Source: Geoanaerobacter sp964528055 (GTDB lineage Bacteria > Desulfobacterota > Desulfuromonadia > Geobacterales > DSM-12255). Taken from it: 64,000 nt of DNA. Location: assembly GCA_964528055.1 (NCBI GenBank), contig CAZGQM010000009.1, positions 62,001 to 126,000 of the forward strand, given 5' to 3'. The notes under the pieces are model-generated. The model saw only the letters and a program-made list of their open reading frames with translations. It had not been told where the DNA came from and did no database searches. Made by a program: the position numbers and the translations under genes. The stretch's first letter is position 1; every line of letters starts with the position of its first letter. Below, piece after piece: positions 8,801-15,892 of the stretch.

Positions 8801-10687
8801 GCCGTGGCAGTTGGAGCTGGAACATGTTCCCCCTGTTGGAGCATACGTATAGGTGAATGAAACTCCTCCACCGGCATCAACATTATATCTTTTGTTTACA
8901 TGTGTTGACCTGCTGGAAATCGTGTTGCCGTCGTATGTTGTAATATTATGGCATTTGTCGCATGTATACGCCGAATGCTTCACATGGCTGTTTTTCTTTG
9001 GTGCTCCGTTGTCGTAGGCTGGCGGATAGCCGTGGCAGGCATTGCATGCAAGCGTTCCCGATCCCCAGTTGGCAGTTGCATTGTTTTGTACGGTGCCGGT
9101 TGCGACAGCTGTGCCGCTGCTGTGACAGTATGTATTGGCACAGTTGGAATAGCCGTCTCCGGGAGCAGGGGAGCCGTTGTATATTGCCGCATCTCCGAAG
9201 TAGGAAGGAAAGCCGACATTTACCTCATTATTCGCATGCTTCAGCTTGCCTTTGTCGTGGCACATGAAGTTGTGACACGATTCTTCCGGATAAAACTGAA
9301 TCTTTTCATACGAATGACAGACAACGCACTTGTCGTAATCCCTGTAAAGGGCATTTGATTCATAATACTTATACTCAAGGTGTTTTGCATGACTGCCGGA
9401 TGTAAGCGGATTGCCGATGGTAAATGCGTGGGGGTACTGCTCACCGTGGCAGGTTCCGCACGCCCCGGTTGCGGGATCACCCCATACAGGGGTCCTGTAC
9501 GTCGGAGGCCAGCTGCCGTTTGCCCCCTGACCGGTTGAATGGCAGTAAACATTTGTACACGAACCATAGGCGGAACCCGGCGCTTTTGCAGCTGGAGAGG
9601 CAGGTGTGGCCAACACTCCGTTGTATCTTCCGTTAACCGCCGTGGAACTGCTGCTGAACGCCACCTCCACCAGCTTGTTAGCATGGTGTGAAACATCGGT
9701 TATGGTCATATCCGATCTGACCGTAGCAGCATGGCATTTTACACAGTTCATGGCATTGACGTAGATAGGTGACGAGATCCCGCCGGTATGGCGTCTATGG
9801 CTTCCTGTCCTCATATCGCTGCCGGAAGCATAATCGGAGTTATGACAGCCGGTACAGTCCAGACTGGCACCCCAGGTTGCAGTCTTGGCGGGTGGATCGT
9901 AACCTGTCGACTTGGTTCCCGGACTGTGACAGTAGGTGGAACTGCAGGTGCCGTTACGCGCCGGGTTCCGACTTGGCAGGTAGTCGGGGTAGTTTGTGTT
10001 GCCTGAATAGCTCCCTGATCCGTCATTCGGCGCGGCAGCGAATGAAACAATCAGGCCGCGATTGCCGGCACTCGTTGCGTGGGAAAAACGGTTTGATTCA
10101 CCGGTATGGTCGGGATGGCATTTTACACAGGAGTCTGTGGTTGTGCCGTAGTAGTCGCCATGCTTCTTACCCCGCCCTGATGTGGAAGGATGGTTTCCGT
10201 CAGAAGGTGCCCGGCCGTGGCATCTGTTGCAGTCGTTGTTTGCCGGACTTGAGTATGCAAGCTGAATAGCACCCCATACCGGAGAGGTGGCCTCGAAGTG
10301 GCAGTTGACGTTGGTGCAGGTGCCCAGCTCTGGAGTAGGGGTCTGTGGCCAGGCTGTTGTGGTATTTTTATAGAGAGTGGTCAGTGGAGAGCTGTTGATG
10401 CGTGAAGATATCTTTATCATGTTTTCCCGGTGAGACACACTGTAACTGCTGCTTCCCGGGTGGCAGACGCCGCATCCGGCGGAGGACGCGGACGAGTCCA
10501 GATGGGTGCGGTGATTCCCTATAAAACCGCCGTTGGAAATGTTGCGCGAGGAATCATCGACCGGACGGTAATCTACGGGATTTGACGTCCCGTGACAGCC
10601 ATTGCACTGAAACTCCGCTGACGCTGACACCACCAATACCATGCAGATCAAAGGGATTGATACCAAGCACTGTGTAATAAATTTCAT
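5864..10687 (-). CDS. Giant CxxxxCH/CxxCH multiheme c-type cytochrome
   Basis: Protein of 1607 residues with a clear signal peptide (MKFITQCLVSIPLICMVLVV then SASA), so exported. By eye there are 27 CxxCH motifs and 14 CxxxxCH motifs (such as CSSTYCH and CTNVYCH), about 41 potential haem sites. The alternation of the two motif types matches the Geobacter CxxxxCH/CxxCH domain family, linked to extracellular electron transfer; whether every CxxxxCH carries haem is uncertain. Residues about 246-622 recur identically at about 1211-1587. The chain ends 12 residues after an unusual CX6CH (CSAISTSCH), so the C-terminus may be a recombination scar. It lies between degraded gene fragments. Confidence 0.93.
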   Translation of the reverse strand: MKFITQCLVSIPLICMVLVVSASAEFQCNGCHGTSNPVDYRPVDDSSRNISNGGFIGNHRTHLDSSASSAGCGVCHPGSSSYSVSHRENMIKISSRINSSPLTTLYKNTTTAWPQTPTPELGTCTNVNCHFEATSPVWGAIQLAYSSPANNDCNRCHGRAPSDGNHPSTSGRGKKHGDYYGTTTDSCVKCHPDHTGESNRFSHATSAGNRGLIVSFAAAPNDGSGSYSGNTNYPDYLPSRNPARNGTCSSTYCHSPGTKSTGYDPPAKTATWGASLDCTGCHNSDYASGSDMRTGSHRRHTGGISSPIYVNAMNCVKCHAATVRSDMTITDVSHHANKLVEVAFSSSSTAVNGRYNGVLATPASPAAKAPGSAYGSCTNVYCHSTGQGANGSWPPTYRTPVWGDPATGACGTCHGEQYPHAFTIGNPLTSGSHAKHLEYKYYESNALYRDYDKCVVCHSYEKIQFYPEESCHNFMCHDKGKLKHANNEVNVGFPSYFGDAAIYNGSPAPGDGYSNCANTYCHSSGTAVATGTVQNNATANWGSGTLACNACHGYPPAYDNGAPKKNSHVKHSAYTCDKCHNITTYDGNTISSRSTHVNKRYNVDAGGGVSFTYTYAPTGGTCSSSNCHGNGQGGAPAVSSFTWGSSLGCTGCHGDAASNSLSGKHQAHLNNAAVIGVNLGCRDCHAITVSDNSTVSNKAKHANYYKDYSGINAGRYSVSTKLCSNLYCHSNGKGVYVNPPAWNSSHTLGCNGCHGTGNAAGSPDYDSGPAGSATANSHSKHAGPIAYGFKCQVCHYETTSNSTSIRGDINPSKHIDRSSQNVAFDSSQGDASYVTGTRSCSGTYCHSKGTSSSPPYPAPVQTALQWGGAPLGCAGCHYTNYDSGGWQIGNYLAGSHPYHVDATSGARVACYKCHIATVSSGMTITSTSNHVNRNVDIAFDSTTTAALNAKYKGYSAIRSRPSVSAPGSFGSCDNVYCHSNGQNNGGFGITYSNPVWGVSSTGRCPSCHNWGGHGSNPGPPISSGSHTKHIDKIGGLHKSCAVCHFGQYRSLSDTEDHCIGCHKNGVNIWPILHVNGKVDVYFVPEIGGAYNGTPVPGDGYSNCSNTYCHSDGTSISSGIIPDNTSVNWGSGTLACNACHGKSNPKGSPDYANGTRKSNSHSMHTAIGCNYCHAATTYDGINANGWAHINRVYNVIPGGGISFTYTYAPTGGTCSSTYCHSPGTKSTGYDPPAKTATWGASLDCTGCHNSDYASGSDMRTGSHRRHTGGISSPIYVNAMNCVKCHAATVRSDMTITDVSHHANKLVEVAFSSSSTAVNGRYNGVLATPASPAAKAPGSAYGSCTNVYCHSTGQGANGSWPPTYRTPVWGDPATGACGTCHGEQYPHAFTIGNPLTSGSHAKHLEYKYYESNALYRDYDKCVVCHSYEKIQFYPEESCHNFMCHDKGKLKHANNEVNVGFPSYFGDAAIYNGSPAPGDGYSNCANTYCHSSGTAVATGTVQNNATANWGSGTLACNACHGYPPAYDNGAPKKNSHVKHSAYTCDKCHNITTYDGNTISSRSTHVNKRYNVDAGGGVSFTYTYAPTGGTCSAISTSCHNDGGPATWGSSP
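5928..7057. repeat. 1130-bp direct repeat, copy A (within the cytochrome gene)
   Basis: This segment appears identical to 8823-9952 at an offset of 2895 bases, which is 965 codons, so the reading frame is kept. The match begins at CATGTTCCCC and stops at AGGTGCC; flanking bases differ on both sides. It encodes about 377 residues near the C-terminus. Absence of visible differences implies recent duplication, gene conversion or an assembly artefact. Confidence 0.93.
8823..9952. repeat. 1130-bp direct repeat, copy B (within the cytochrome gene)
   Basis: Partner of the copy at 5928-7057, coding for residues about 246-622. Each copy holds six CxxCH and four CxxxxCH motifs. Recombination between them would delete 2895 bp and shorten the protein by 965 residues in frame. 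Confidence 0.93.
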
Positions 10688-10809
10688 TATTTATTCCTAA
10701 TTCTAATCAATGATAGGAATTCTGTTAGCAAAGTTAGTGCCTGTTATCGTTGATGATGTGAGGTTACCGCAGCTAAGGTCAATACATGAAGGTGATCGAC
10801 TGTAGCCCA

Positions 10810-11008
10810 ACACAGGAATGGAATGAATACCGTGCATGGGTTCGGTCGATCAAAGTCTTTATCTGGGCCTTCAAAGTATAGAAGTTGACCGGCGTTGCAA
10901 TAACGATCACATCGGCGCTGATCATCCTGTCGAGGATTTCCGCCATATCATCCTACTGGACGCAGCTGCCGCCATTACCCTGACAGGCGTCACAGGCGGT
11001 ACAGTAAT
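10810..11008 (-). pseudogene. Fragment of a flavodoxin-like NADPH-dependent FMN reductase
   Basis: Reading the minus strand from about 11008 gives NYCTACDACQGNGGSCVQ, then an in-frame TAG, then DDMAEILDRMISADVIVIAT, PVNFYTLKAQIKTLIDR and THARY. This is the middle of iron-sulfur-flavoprotein/flavodoxin-fold reductases (CxxCxxC-like segment, then the ATPVYFY loop and LIDR). Both ends are missing and the in-frame stop replaces what is normally a lysine, so it is a remnant. It abuts the recombinase remnant that begins near 11017. Confidence 0.75.
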
Positions 11009-11016
11009 TTATTGTC

Positions 11017-11484
11017 TTGTCGCATATCGACAAGCTAGGTGGTAAGATTCAACAAGAGTTTTTTGACGAAAAAACTTATGAGTGGAGAAAAGCTCAAGAC
11101 GCGGCAAGGGGAAAAATTCGGGCACTCGAAGAAACAAACTGTGCGTATATAGATGATGGGATAAAACTGCTAGAACTGTCGCGAAAGGCCGCTGAGCTTT
11201 ATTCTAGGCAAGTTAGTGATGAAAAGCGCAAGCTCCTCAAAATCATTCACTCGAACTCAACTTTCTGCGATGGAAAGCTCACGACAAATTTCCGTAAACC
11301 TTTCGATTTACTTGCACTTACAAACGGCAATTTCAAAATAAAAGTGACCGCTTCCCATGCGGAAAACGGTCACTTTGATTTTTGGCTCCCCGAACTTACT
11401 AATACAGAGAACTGGCAAGTCACTGTGGACATATCAGAAGAAATGATGAAATTCCGAAGGGTTAAGAATCGAAAATTCCCCTAG
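11017..11484 (+). pseudogene. C-terminal remnant of a large serine recombinase
   Basis: The open frame gives HIDKLGGKIQQEFFDEKTYE, EWRKAQDAARGKIRALEE, then KAAELYSRQVSDEKRKLLK and IIHSNSTFCDGKLTTNFRKP. These are typical of the coiled-coil and tail region of large serine recombinases. The catalytic N-terminal domain, recombinase domain and zinc ribbon are absent, so this is a 5'-truncated relic; the ATG at its start is probably fortuitous. Near the end the frame crosses the tRNA-Asn-like core at 11383 (FWLPEL) and continues to KFRRVKNRKFP. That tail is homologous to sequence after the core at 12363. Confidence 0.8.
11341..11391. repeat. Hairpin plus tRNA-Asn 3'-end remnant 2
   Basis: AAAGTGACCG (11341-11350) and CGGTCACTTT (11367-11376) form a perfect stem with an additional inner TTCC/GGAA pairing, followed seven bases later by TGGCTCCCC (11383-11391). 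Read on the minus strand the order is tRNA 3' end, hairpin, then TTATTTT, i.e. a tRNA-type terminator. On the plus strand the same bases are codons of the recombinase remnant. Confidence 0.6.
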
Positions 11485-11486
11485 GC

Positions 11487-12203
11487 TTATTCCATCAGGG
11501 CTTTATTGAGCGCTGATTTAACGACGTCAGACTTCTCCTTTGCCATGGCCTCTTCTACTAGTGCGGCCTCGCCCAGCTTGATAAGTTGCTTGCCCGCTTC
11601 GACCTTCACACTGTTCAGTTCATGGAACTTGAGAAGCTTGGTTAGTTCCGGGGCGGCCTGCTTGCCGATGATGCTGGCATAGGCTTTCACCATCAGCTCA
11701 GTGTAGCCGGTTTTCTTATTGCTAAACTCGTTAATCTTCTTGACCCCGGCAAGAATCGTCTTTGCCAGTTCAGGAGCATTCGGACTGTTCTTTGCGTGAG
11801 CTATAACCGATTGAAATTCAACGGAACCAGGAGAGTATCCTTTCAAAATCTTTTCTATGTTTTCCTGAGTCGGTTCAATGAACTTGATACCATAGGCCTC
11901 AACGACATGATATGTGCCGCTTACGCCCCAGGTGTTCTTCTCGTGAGACTCTCCGTCGAAGGTAATGTAGATGTCATATATATCATTTTTTACAGCTTGC
12001 TCCAGAACCCCTTTCATCGCATTTGTCTTCGGATTAAATGGCTGCAGTGCTGTATCCCTGAACGATTTATCGTATTTTACAAGTTTGTCAGAGAGCAGCA
12101 AATCCTCGCTTTTCCAGACTTTAACCTCTTTACCCTCTGCATAAGCAATAGAGACTACACCGAGACATAAGACCGCCACCATGTACGTCAAAAAACTTTT
12201 CAT
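11487..12203 (-). CDS. Exported protein of unknown function, HEAT-like C-terminus
   Basis: About 238 residues from the ATG at 12203; a longer frame starts at 12245, but the signal peptide begins at MKSFLTYMVAVLCLGVV and ends near AYAEG, and GGGAG lies just upstream of this ATG. The mature part is lysine-rich. Its C-terminal half (APELAKTILAGVKKINEF, then APELTKLLKFHELNSVKVEA and GKQLIKLGEAALVEEAM) resembles short alpha-helical HEAT-like repeats. I do not recognise the family. It sits between two tRNA-Asn-like remnants, at 11383 and 12363, whose flanking tails are homologous, so it may be cargo of an old insertion. Confidence 0.75.
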   Translation of the reverse strand: MKSFLTYMVAVLCLGVVSIAYAEGKEVKVWKSEDLLLSDKLVKYDKSFRDTALQPFNPKTNAMKGVLEQAVKNDIYDIYITFDGESHEKNTWGVSGTYHVVEAYGIKFIEPTQENIEKILKGYSPGSVEFQSVIAHAKNSPNAPELAKTILAGVKKINEFSNKKTGYTELMVKAYASIIGKQAAPELTKLLKFHELNSVKVEAGKQLIKLGEAALVEEAMAKEKSDVVKSALNKALME

Positions 12204-12325
12204 TCTCCCCTCCCATGTAGTATTTTTCGCGGGCGCATTATACAAACAAATATCATTAATGGCCAGTCATTTTGCTCTAGTGGCCCATTGCAACTACAAT
12301 TGCTTTATTAATGCACAAATGAAAA

Positions 12326-12355
12326 AGGCACCTAAAAGAAACCTTGTAAGTGCCT
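12326..12355. terminator. Hairpin beside tRNA-Asn remnant 3
   Basis: AGGCACCTAAAAG and CTTGTAAGTGCCT form a stem closely matching that at 5373-5402, with TTTTT on the minus-strand side. It has the form of a tRNA terminator located just downstream of a tRNA 3' end. Two nearly identical copies seven kilobases apart indicate that the downstream flank of tRNA-Asn was duplicated. Confidence 0.7.
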
Positions 12356-12362
12356 GTTTTTA

Positions 12363-12453
12363 TGGCTCTCCGAAATTGCTAATTCTGAGAACTGGGAAGT
12401 AAGGGTGGATATTTCGGAAGATATGTCGAAATTTCGAAGGATTACTAAGCGAA
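12363..12453. repeat. tRNA-Asn 3'-end remnant 3 with recombinase-tail homology
   Basis: TGGCTCTCC (one change from the tRNA 3' end) is followed by about 84 bases that align without gaps to 11392-11475. Translated, this side gives LSEIANSENWEVRVDISEDM and the other gives LPELTNTENWQVTVDISEEM. The segment has no recombinase body in front of it, so it looks like the left junction (attL) of a lost or decayed element of the same family as the relic at 11017-11484. Confidence 0.6.
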
Positions 12454-12559
12454 AACAGACAAATAAACGGATTTGAAAGCCCAACTCAGATACTTCTGGA
12501 GAACCCGCAAAATTACTTTAGAGTCTTTGAGGCAGCACGAATTCCTACTAATAGTAGGC

Positions 12560-13411
12560 TTAATTCGGCCATGGGAAGGATTCAAAATAATATCTAACTG
12601 CATTATATACCAATTCGAAATCTGGTAATTCTCCCTCGATTTCTTGCCTTAACAAATCATAATCTGATTTTGAACAATTAATAATCTCGTCATCTGATAA
12701 TATATTCTTGGATACTTCAATATCTCTTGCTTCAGATTTAAATATAATCGATTTCATCAAATATATTTTGCTGACTTTGTCGAGCATATTATTTGATAAT
12801 AACCAATATATATCGTAAGCATCTTGTCTTCTTTTCCTCTTTCTAGTTTTTTGCTGAATTATTGCTCTGTATTTTTCTGCTACCAAATCAATTAGACCAT
12901 ATGCTTTAATGGTATTACCATCAGATATTTCAATTAGTTCTTCATATTCAGTTCGCTCATTGAAGCTATAGTCAATTTTAAGTACATCTGTACAATTGTT
13001 TGCTAGTAGCCTCTTGTGATTAACAGTTCCCTGGTAAGCGTAACCAACAGATATTTGGAGAGTAGGGAAAAGTGTTCCTTTCTTTGGGCTTAGTGCTGTA
13101 GATTGAATTTTGCAGTCAAGTCCATAAGGTAGTTCTTCAACTGATAACAACAATGATTCCGATAACTCATCTCTGAATTTGTCCAAATCAAAATCTGAAT
13201 ACATCTGCGCTGTAGAAAAATCTATATCTTTAGTGTATCTTGAGCTATGATATTTAATTGCTAATAGCACCCCACCTTTTACTATCATGTTTTCAGCTAA
13301 TTTATTCGACTTAGCAATTGCTATGAATACAGTATGAATAGCTTGTCTTAATTGAACTATATTCTTATCTGTTACTGATGCAACCCATTCTGCAATATTA
13401 CATGTTTCCAT
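12560..13411 (-). CDS. abiEii: AbiEii-type nucleotidyltransferase toxin
   Basis: Protein of 283 residues with the nucleotidyltransferase signature of the AbiEii/AbiGii family: KGGVLLAIKYHSSRYTKDID near residue 42, holding the GG and DxD-type metal-binding aspartates, followed by a basic stretch TRKRKRRQDAYDIYWLL near 195. These toxins of type IV systems block growth during phage infection, reportedly by modifying tRNA. The gene lies six bases downstream of the antitoxin-like gene, in the same operon. AT-rich compared with the flanking chromosome, consistent with acquisition. Confidence 0.88.
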   Translation of the reverse strand: METCNIAEWVASVTDKNIVQLRQAIHTVFIAIAKSNKLAENMIVKGGVLLAIKYHSSRYTKDIDFSTAQMYSDFDLDKFRDELSESLLLSVEELPYGLDCKIQSTALSPKKGTLFPTLQISVGYAYQGTVNHKRLLANNCTDVLKIDYSFNERTEYEELIEISDGNTIKAYGLIDLVAEKYRAIIQQKTRKRKRRQDAYDIYWLLSNNMLDKVSKIYLMKSIIFKSEARDIEVSKNILSDDEIINCSKSDYDLLRQEIEGELPDFELVYNAVRYYFESFPWPN

Positions 13412-13417
13412 AAATTA

Positions 13418-14311
13418 CTATGTATCCTCTAGTGGATTTGAAATATTAATTGAAATACACCATTTTTCAGAATAATTTGACGAATATTCTTCATGTGGGT
13501 CTAATTTTCTAGACCCCCCTCGCTGCACTGAATTTACCCATATATCAATCTTATCGTCAGCAACACGACAAATTTCTTCTAATAAGTATCCAACTCTTGA
13601 TTTTTCAATAGAGTTCCCATTTCTATCAACTTCATCGATTATGAGTTTTTTGTATTGCTTGCCATAATTTTTATACACATCAACGACATGGGACATTCCG
13701 CCACAAAGTTGAGGCGCTCTAACCATATCAAGAAAAGTTCTACCTATAGATGACACCCGAATCGACCTGTCCCGAATTAACTTAAAGGCACCCAGATGGA
13801 TGCTTGAATACTTTACAATGGCATGCTTGCCAATTTTCACCATCTTTATTCGTTGTAATAACGGTAAACGGTTCTCAAGATACTCGTCTGCTGCCTCCCC
13901 CAAATCTTTCTCCATTTTAGCGCGAGCAAAAGGAGTCCAATCTTTCTGTGCTGGACTAGATATTATCAGTACCGATGGGATTCGGTCGCTTATCCCATGA
14001 TAGGACATGGCGTTCAAATGCGAGACGTAGCAAAAAGGGTCTACGGCACAGGCAATATCTCCGGGGTCAAAAGATTTTTTTCCGATTAGGCTAAATACTT
14101 TGTTTTCAGGGAAATCCTTGTGTTGATTAATTATGCCATTTTCAGACAGGAGGCGAATCAGCTCTAAGAATTTGCGCTTGGACAAGCCTTTGTGAAATCC
14201 TTTAGTTACGACATCAAAAATGGTAAGAGCCAGTTGATAGTCAGTTATTACTGGTTGGTCTAACCCCCCTAGATTTAGGGTCACATCCCTTAAAATATCC
14301 TTGTTTTTCAT
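13418..14311 (-). CDS. abiEi: AbiEi-like antitoxin and autoregulator
   Basis: About 297 residues from the ATG at 14311 (MKNKDILRDVTLN), chosen because GGAG lies nine bases upstream and the longer start at 14347 falls inside an operator. The N-terminal helix-turn-helix-like part (about 20-80: SKRKFLELIRLLSENGIINQ) and the central CAVDPFCYVSHLNAMSYHGI with a later SSIGRTFLDMVRAPQLCGG match AbiEi-type antitoxins. These proteins neutralise AbiEii indirectly and repress their own promoter by binding inverted repeats. Two long palindromes upstream fit that model. Confidence 0.83.
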   Translation of the reverse strand: MKNKDILRDVTLNLGGLDQPVITDYQLALTIFDVVTKGFHKGLSKRKFLELIRLLSENGIINQHKDFPENKVFSLIGKKSFDPGDIACAVDPFCYVSHLNAMSYHGISDRIPSVLIISSPAQKDWTPFARAKMEKDLGEAADEYLENRLPLLQRIKMVKIGKHAIVKYSSIHLGAFKLIRDRSIRVSSIGRTFLDMVRAPQLCGGMSHVVDVYKNYGKQYKKLIIDEVDRNGNSIEKSRVGYLLEEICRVADDKIDIWVNSVQRGGSRKLDPHEEYSSNYSEKWCISINISNPLEDT

Positions 14312-14340
14312 TGTATCAGCTCCGCTTTTGCAAAACTGTC

Positions 14341-14395
14341 TAACCATATGTTATATGTCCTAAGGACATATAACATATGGTTATGCAATTGTCAA
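14341..14395 (-). promoter_or_regulatory. AbiE promoter and palindromic operator 1
   Basis: A perfect inverted repeat with 21-bp arms around a single central base spans 14341-14383; its centre reads GTCCT-A-AGGAC. On the minus strand a consensus -35 TTGACA (14395-14390) is followed, after 17 bases, by TATATG inside the palindrome. Transcription would start inside the operator, so a bound regulator should block initiation. The palindrome and promoter elements are seen directly; binding by AbiEi is inferred from the family. Confidence 0.8.
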
Positions 14396-14454
14396 GCATG
14401 TATTATCGCGCCATAGTTGGTAAAGCTGAGTGAAAACTTGACAAATATGCGCAT

Positions 14455-14495
14455 CAGTTATATCCTTACGTCCTTAGGACGTAAGGATATAACTG
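14455..14495. promoter_or_regulatory. Palindromic operator 2, adjacent to the att core
   Basis: A perfect inverted repeat with 20-bp arms around one central base. It shares the GTCCTWAGGAC centre and AT-rich outer arms with operator 1, 72 bases away, suggesting that the same protein binds both. It ends three bases before the 15-bp direct repeat that bounds the integrative element. Unlike the other hairpins beside tRNA remnants, it has no T-run on either side. Confidence 0.7.
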
Positions 14496-14498
14496 AAC

Positions 14499-14513
14499 AA
14501 TGTTTGGCTCCCC
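14499..14513. repeat. attL of the integrative element (tRNA-Asn remnant 4)
   Basis: AATGTTTGGCTCCCC is identical to 31077-31091. In the frame of the recombinase at the other end, the bases after this core read VVNEFRTYIPTF and a stop, the predicted native tail of the enzyme in the excised circle. Confidence 0.75.
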
Positions 14514-14570
14514 GTAGTGAACGAATTTAGAACTTACATTCCAACTTTTTAGCGATTTGCCATGTCATTG

Positions 14571-14954
14571 CTATAGGGTTTTATCTTTTGGTAAAGGTTG
14601 CCAAGGCCCAGTATTTTTTTCAATAATAGCGAAATGAGACGCTTCTTCGACTGAATATTCCCAGATTGGTTCATAATTATTGCTCTGTGCAATTGCCTTA
14701 TCAAAAAGGCCGAATACAGAGTCATATATAAAATTGCCTAGTCGTAACCAACCGTGAGCCACTAACGTGCTGTTATTCTGATAAAGATAACCGTGAACCA
14801 ATTTATATTCGGGGTGTTTGAGCGATATCCTATTATTGAGGAAAAACCAGAAGGAATATTCGAAGCAATGGCCATTCCTCTTTGATATCTTTTCTGGTAA
14901 CTCCTGTTCATAATCATCAATCAGTGCTTTTATCTTATTTATCGATAATTCCAT
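14571..14954 (-). CDS. Unknown protein with a possible Cys-His-Asp triad
   Basis: 127 residues from the ATG at 14954, preferred because AAAGGA lies just upstream (a longer frame starts at 15011). I do not recognise the family. The order RNGHCFEYSFWFF, then LVHGYLY, then LVAHGWLRLGNFIYDSVFG recalls the cysteine, histidine and aspartate spacing of papain-like or transglutaminase-like folds, but this is only a visual similarity. It is the last of five minus-strand genes at the AT-rich left end of the element and could be an effector, toxin or host-takeover protein. Function unknown. Confidence 0.6.
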   Translation of the reverse strand: MELSINKIKALIDDYEQELPEKISKRNGHCFEYSFWFFLNNRISLKHPEYKLVHGYLYQNNSTLVAHGWLRLGNFIYDSVFGLFDKAIAQSNNYEPIWEYSVEEASHFAIIEKNTGPWQPLPKDKTL

Positions 14955-15057
14955 TGAATTCCTTTGTTGCATGAGGCTATTCGTATATTTTGGGGGTAAA
15001 ATATACAGCATTAACGCATAGGCTGTGAATACATTTTAATTACATTGCAATGGCTAT

Positions 15058-15213
15058 TTAGTCGTCATAATAAAAATCACCAAGTACTTTTTTTAGTAAA
15101 TGCCTATCAGATTTACTAGTTTCGATTTGTACGTTATCTGAGTCAAATTTGTTTATTTTTGTGCATATGATTTTCTCAAATATTGAACTCTTTATTTCAT
15201 TATTTTCTGACAT
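15058..15213 (-). CDS. Small protein, 51 residues, unknown
   Basis: A short frame from ATG at 15213, with AAAGGA ten bases upstream, encoding MSENNEIKSSIFEKIICTKI, then a charged remainder ending VLGDFYYDD. It is hydrophilic, without a signal peptide or membrane segment. It lies between two other minus-strand genes of similar base composition. The good ribosome-binding site is the main reason for calling it. No family recognised. Confidence 0.5.
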   Translation of the reverse strand: MSENNEIKSSIFEKIICTKINKFDSDNVQIETSKSDRHLLKKVLGDFYYDD

Positions 15214-15290
15214 TATTATTTTCCTTTCTGGTTATACGATATGTGATAAATATGTTTATTAAAAATTAATACACTCTGTCAAAATTATAC

Positions 15291-15818
15291 CTAATCCATA
15301 ACAATATTGCCATTTATCAGAGCGTTTCTCGCCGCGTATAAGCTGATTATGAATTTACATTTGGTTGTTGGCTTACCCTGGAAAACAACTCGCAAAAGTT
15401 CATCTAGTGAAGTATTTTCTTTTTCAGATAACTTCCAACATTTTTCCATCGCTAGTATGACGCTATATGCTTGAAATTGTGTTAATTCAAACAACTTAAT
15501 GTAAAGCAACTGACTATCAATAGCCCATTTTTCATCTAGCTTATCCAGCTCAATAGCATCTATAACTGTAATAAGAAGCTGTTGAGCCGGATGCTTCATC
15601 GGTAAGTACATAAGGCCGTGGTAAACGTCTGCAATCAATCGGATTTCAGGTTCTAAAAACTTTCCTCTTATTTCATCCAATGAAACACGATGTAAGAAGT
15701 CGAAATCGTTGAGCAGTTCTATGATTTCGTGGCTTTTTGGTGGTTTATCAGTATGGTAAAGACTTTCAATCTCTAATTCATCTAGCGGTATAAATATTTC
15801 AGAAACGATTTCTTTCAT
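15291..15818 (-). CDS. Unknown protein, paralogue of the next gene upstream
   Basis: Protein of 175 residues with a good GGAG ribosome-binding site before the ATG. It resembles the upstream protein over most of its length: EIRLIADVYHGL against EILFIADIALLF, and ELTQFQAYSVILAMEKC against SLTEFQAFAVIAAIEQC. Acidic and helical, with no signal peptide. Two diverged tandem copies suggest a multi-subunit or partner-specific role, for example paired immunity or adaptor proteins, but nothing in the sequence names a function. Confidence 0.7.
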   Translation of the reverse strand: MKEIVSEIFIPLDELEIESLYHTDKPPKSHEIIELLNDFDFLHRVSLDEIRGKFLEPEIRLIADVYHGLMYLPMKHPAQQLLITVIDAIELDKLDEKWAIDSQLLYIKLFELTQFQAYSVILAMEKCWKLSEKENTSLDELLRVVFQGKPTTKCKFIISLYAARNALINGNIVMD

Positions 15819-15892
15819 TTTTTATCTCCATCCCTTCAAATGCTTAATTTCGTCAAGAGGGGAGAGTCTCCTCCCCTCGTTACCGTAATGGA

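Noticed and set aside
6053..10269. Several 70-170-residue frames on the plus strand and in other minus frames, appearing in duplicate
   Set aside because: All lie within the cytochrome gene and are shadows of its cysteine-rich codons; they come in pairs only because of the 1130-bp repeat.
10836..11045. Plus-strand frame of 69 codons
   Set aside because: It overlaps the minus-strand flavodoxin-like fragment, which has recognisable family motifs; the plus frame has none.
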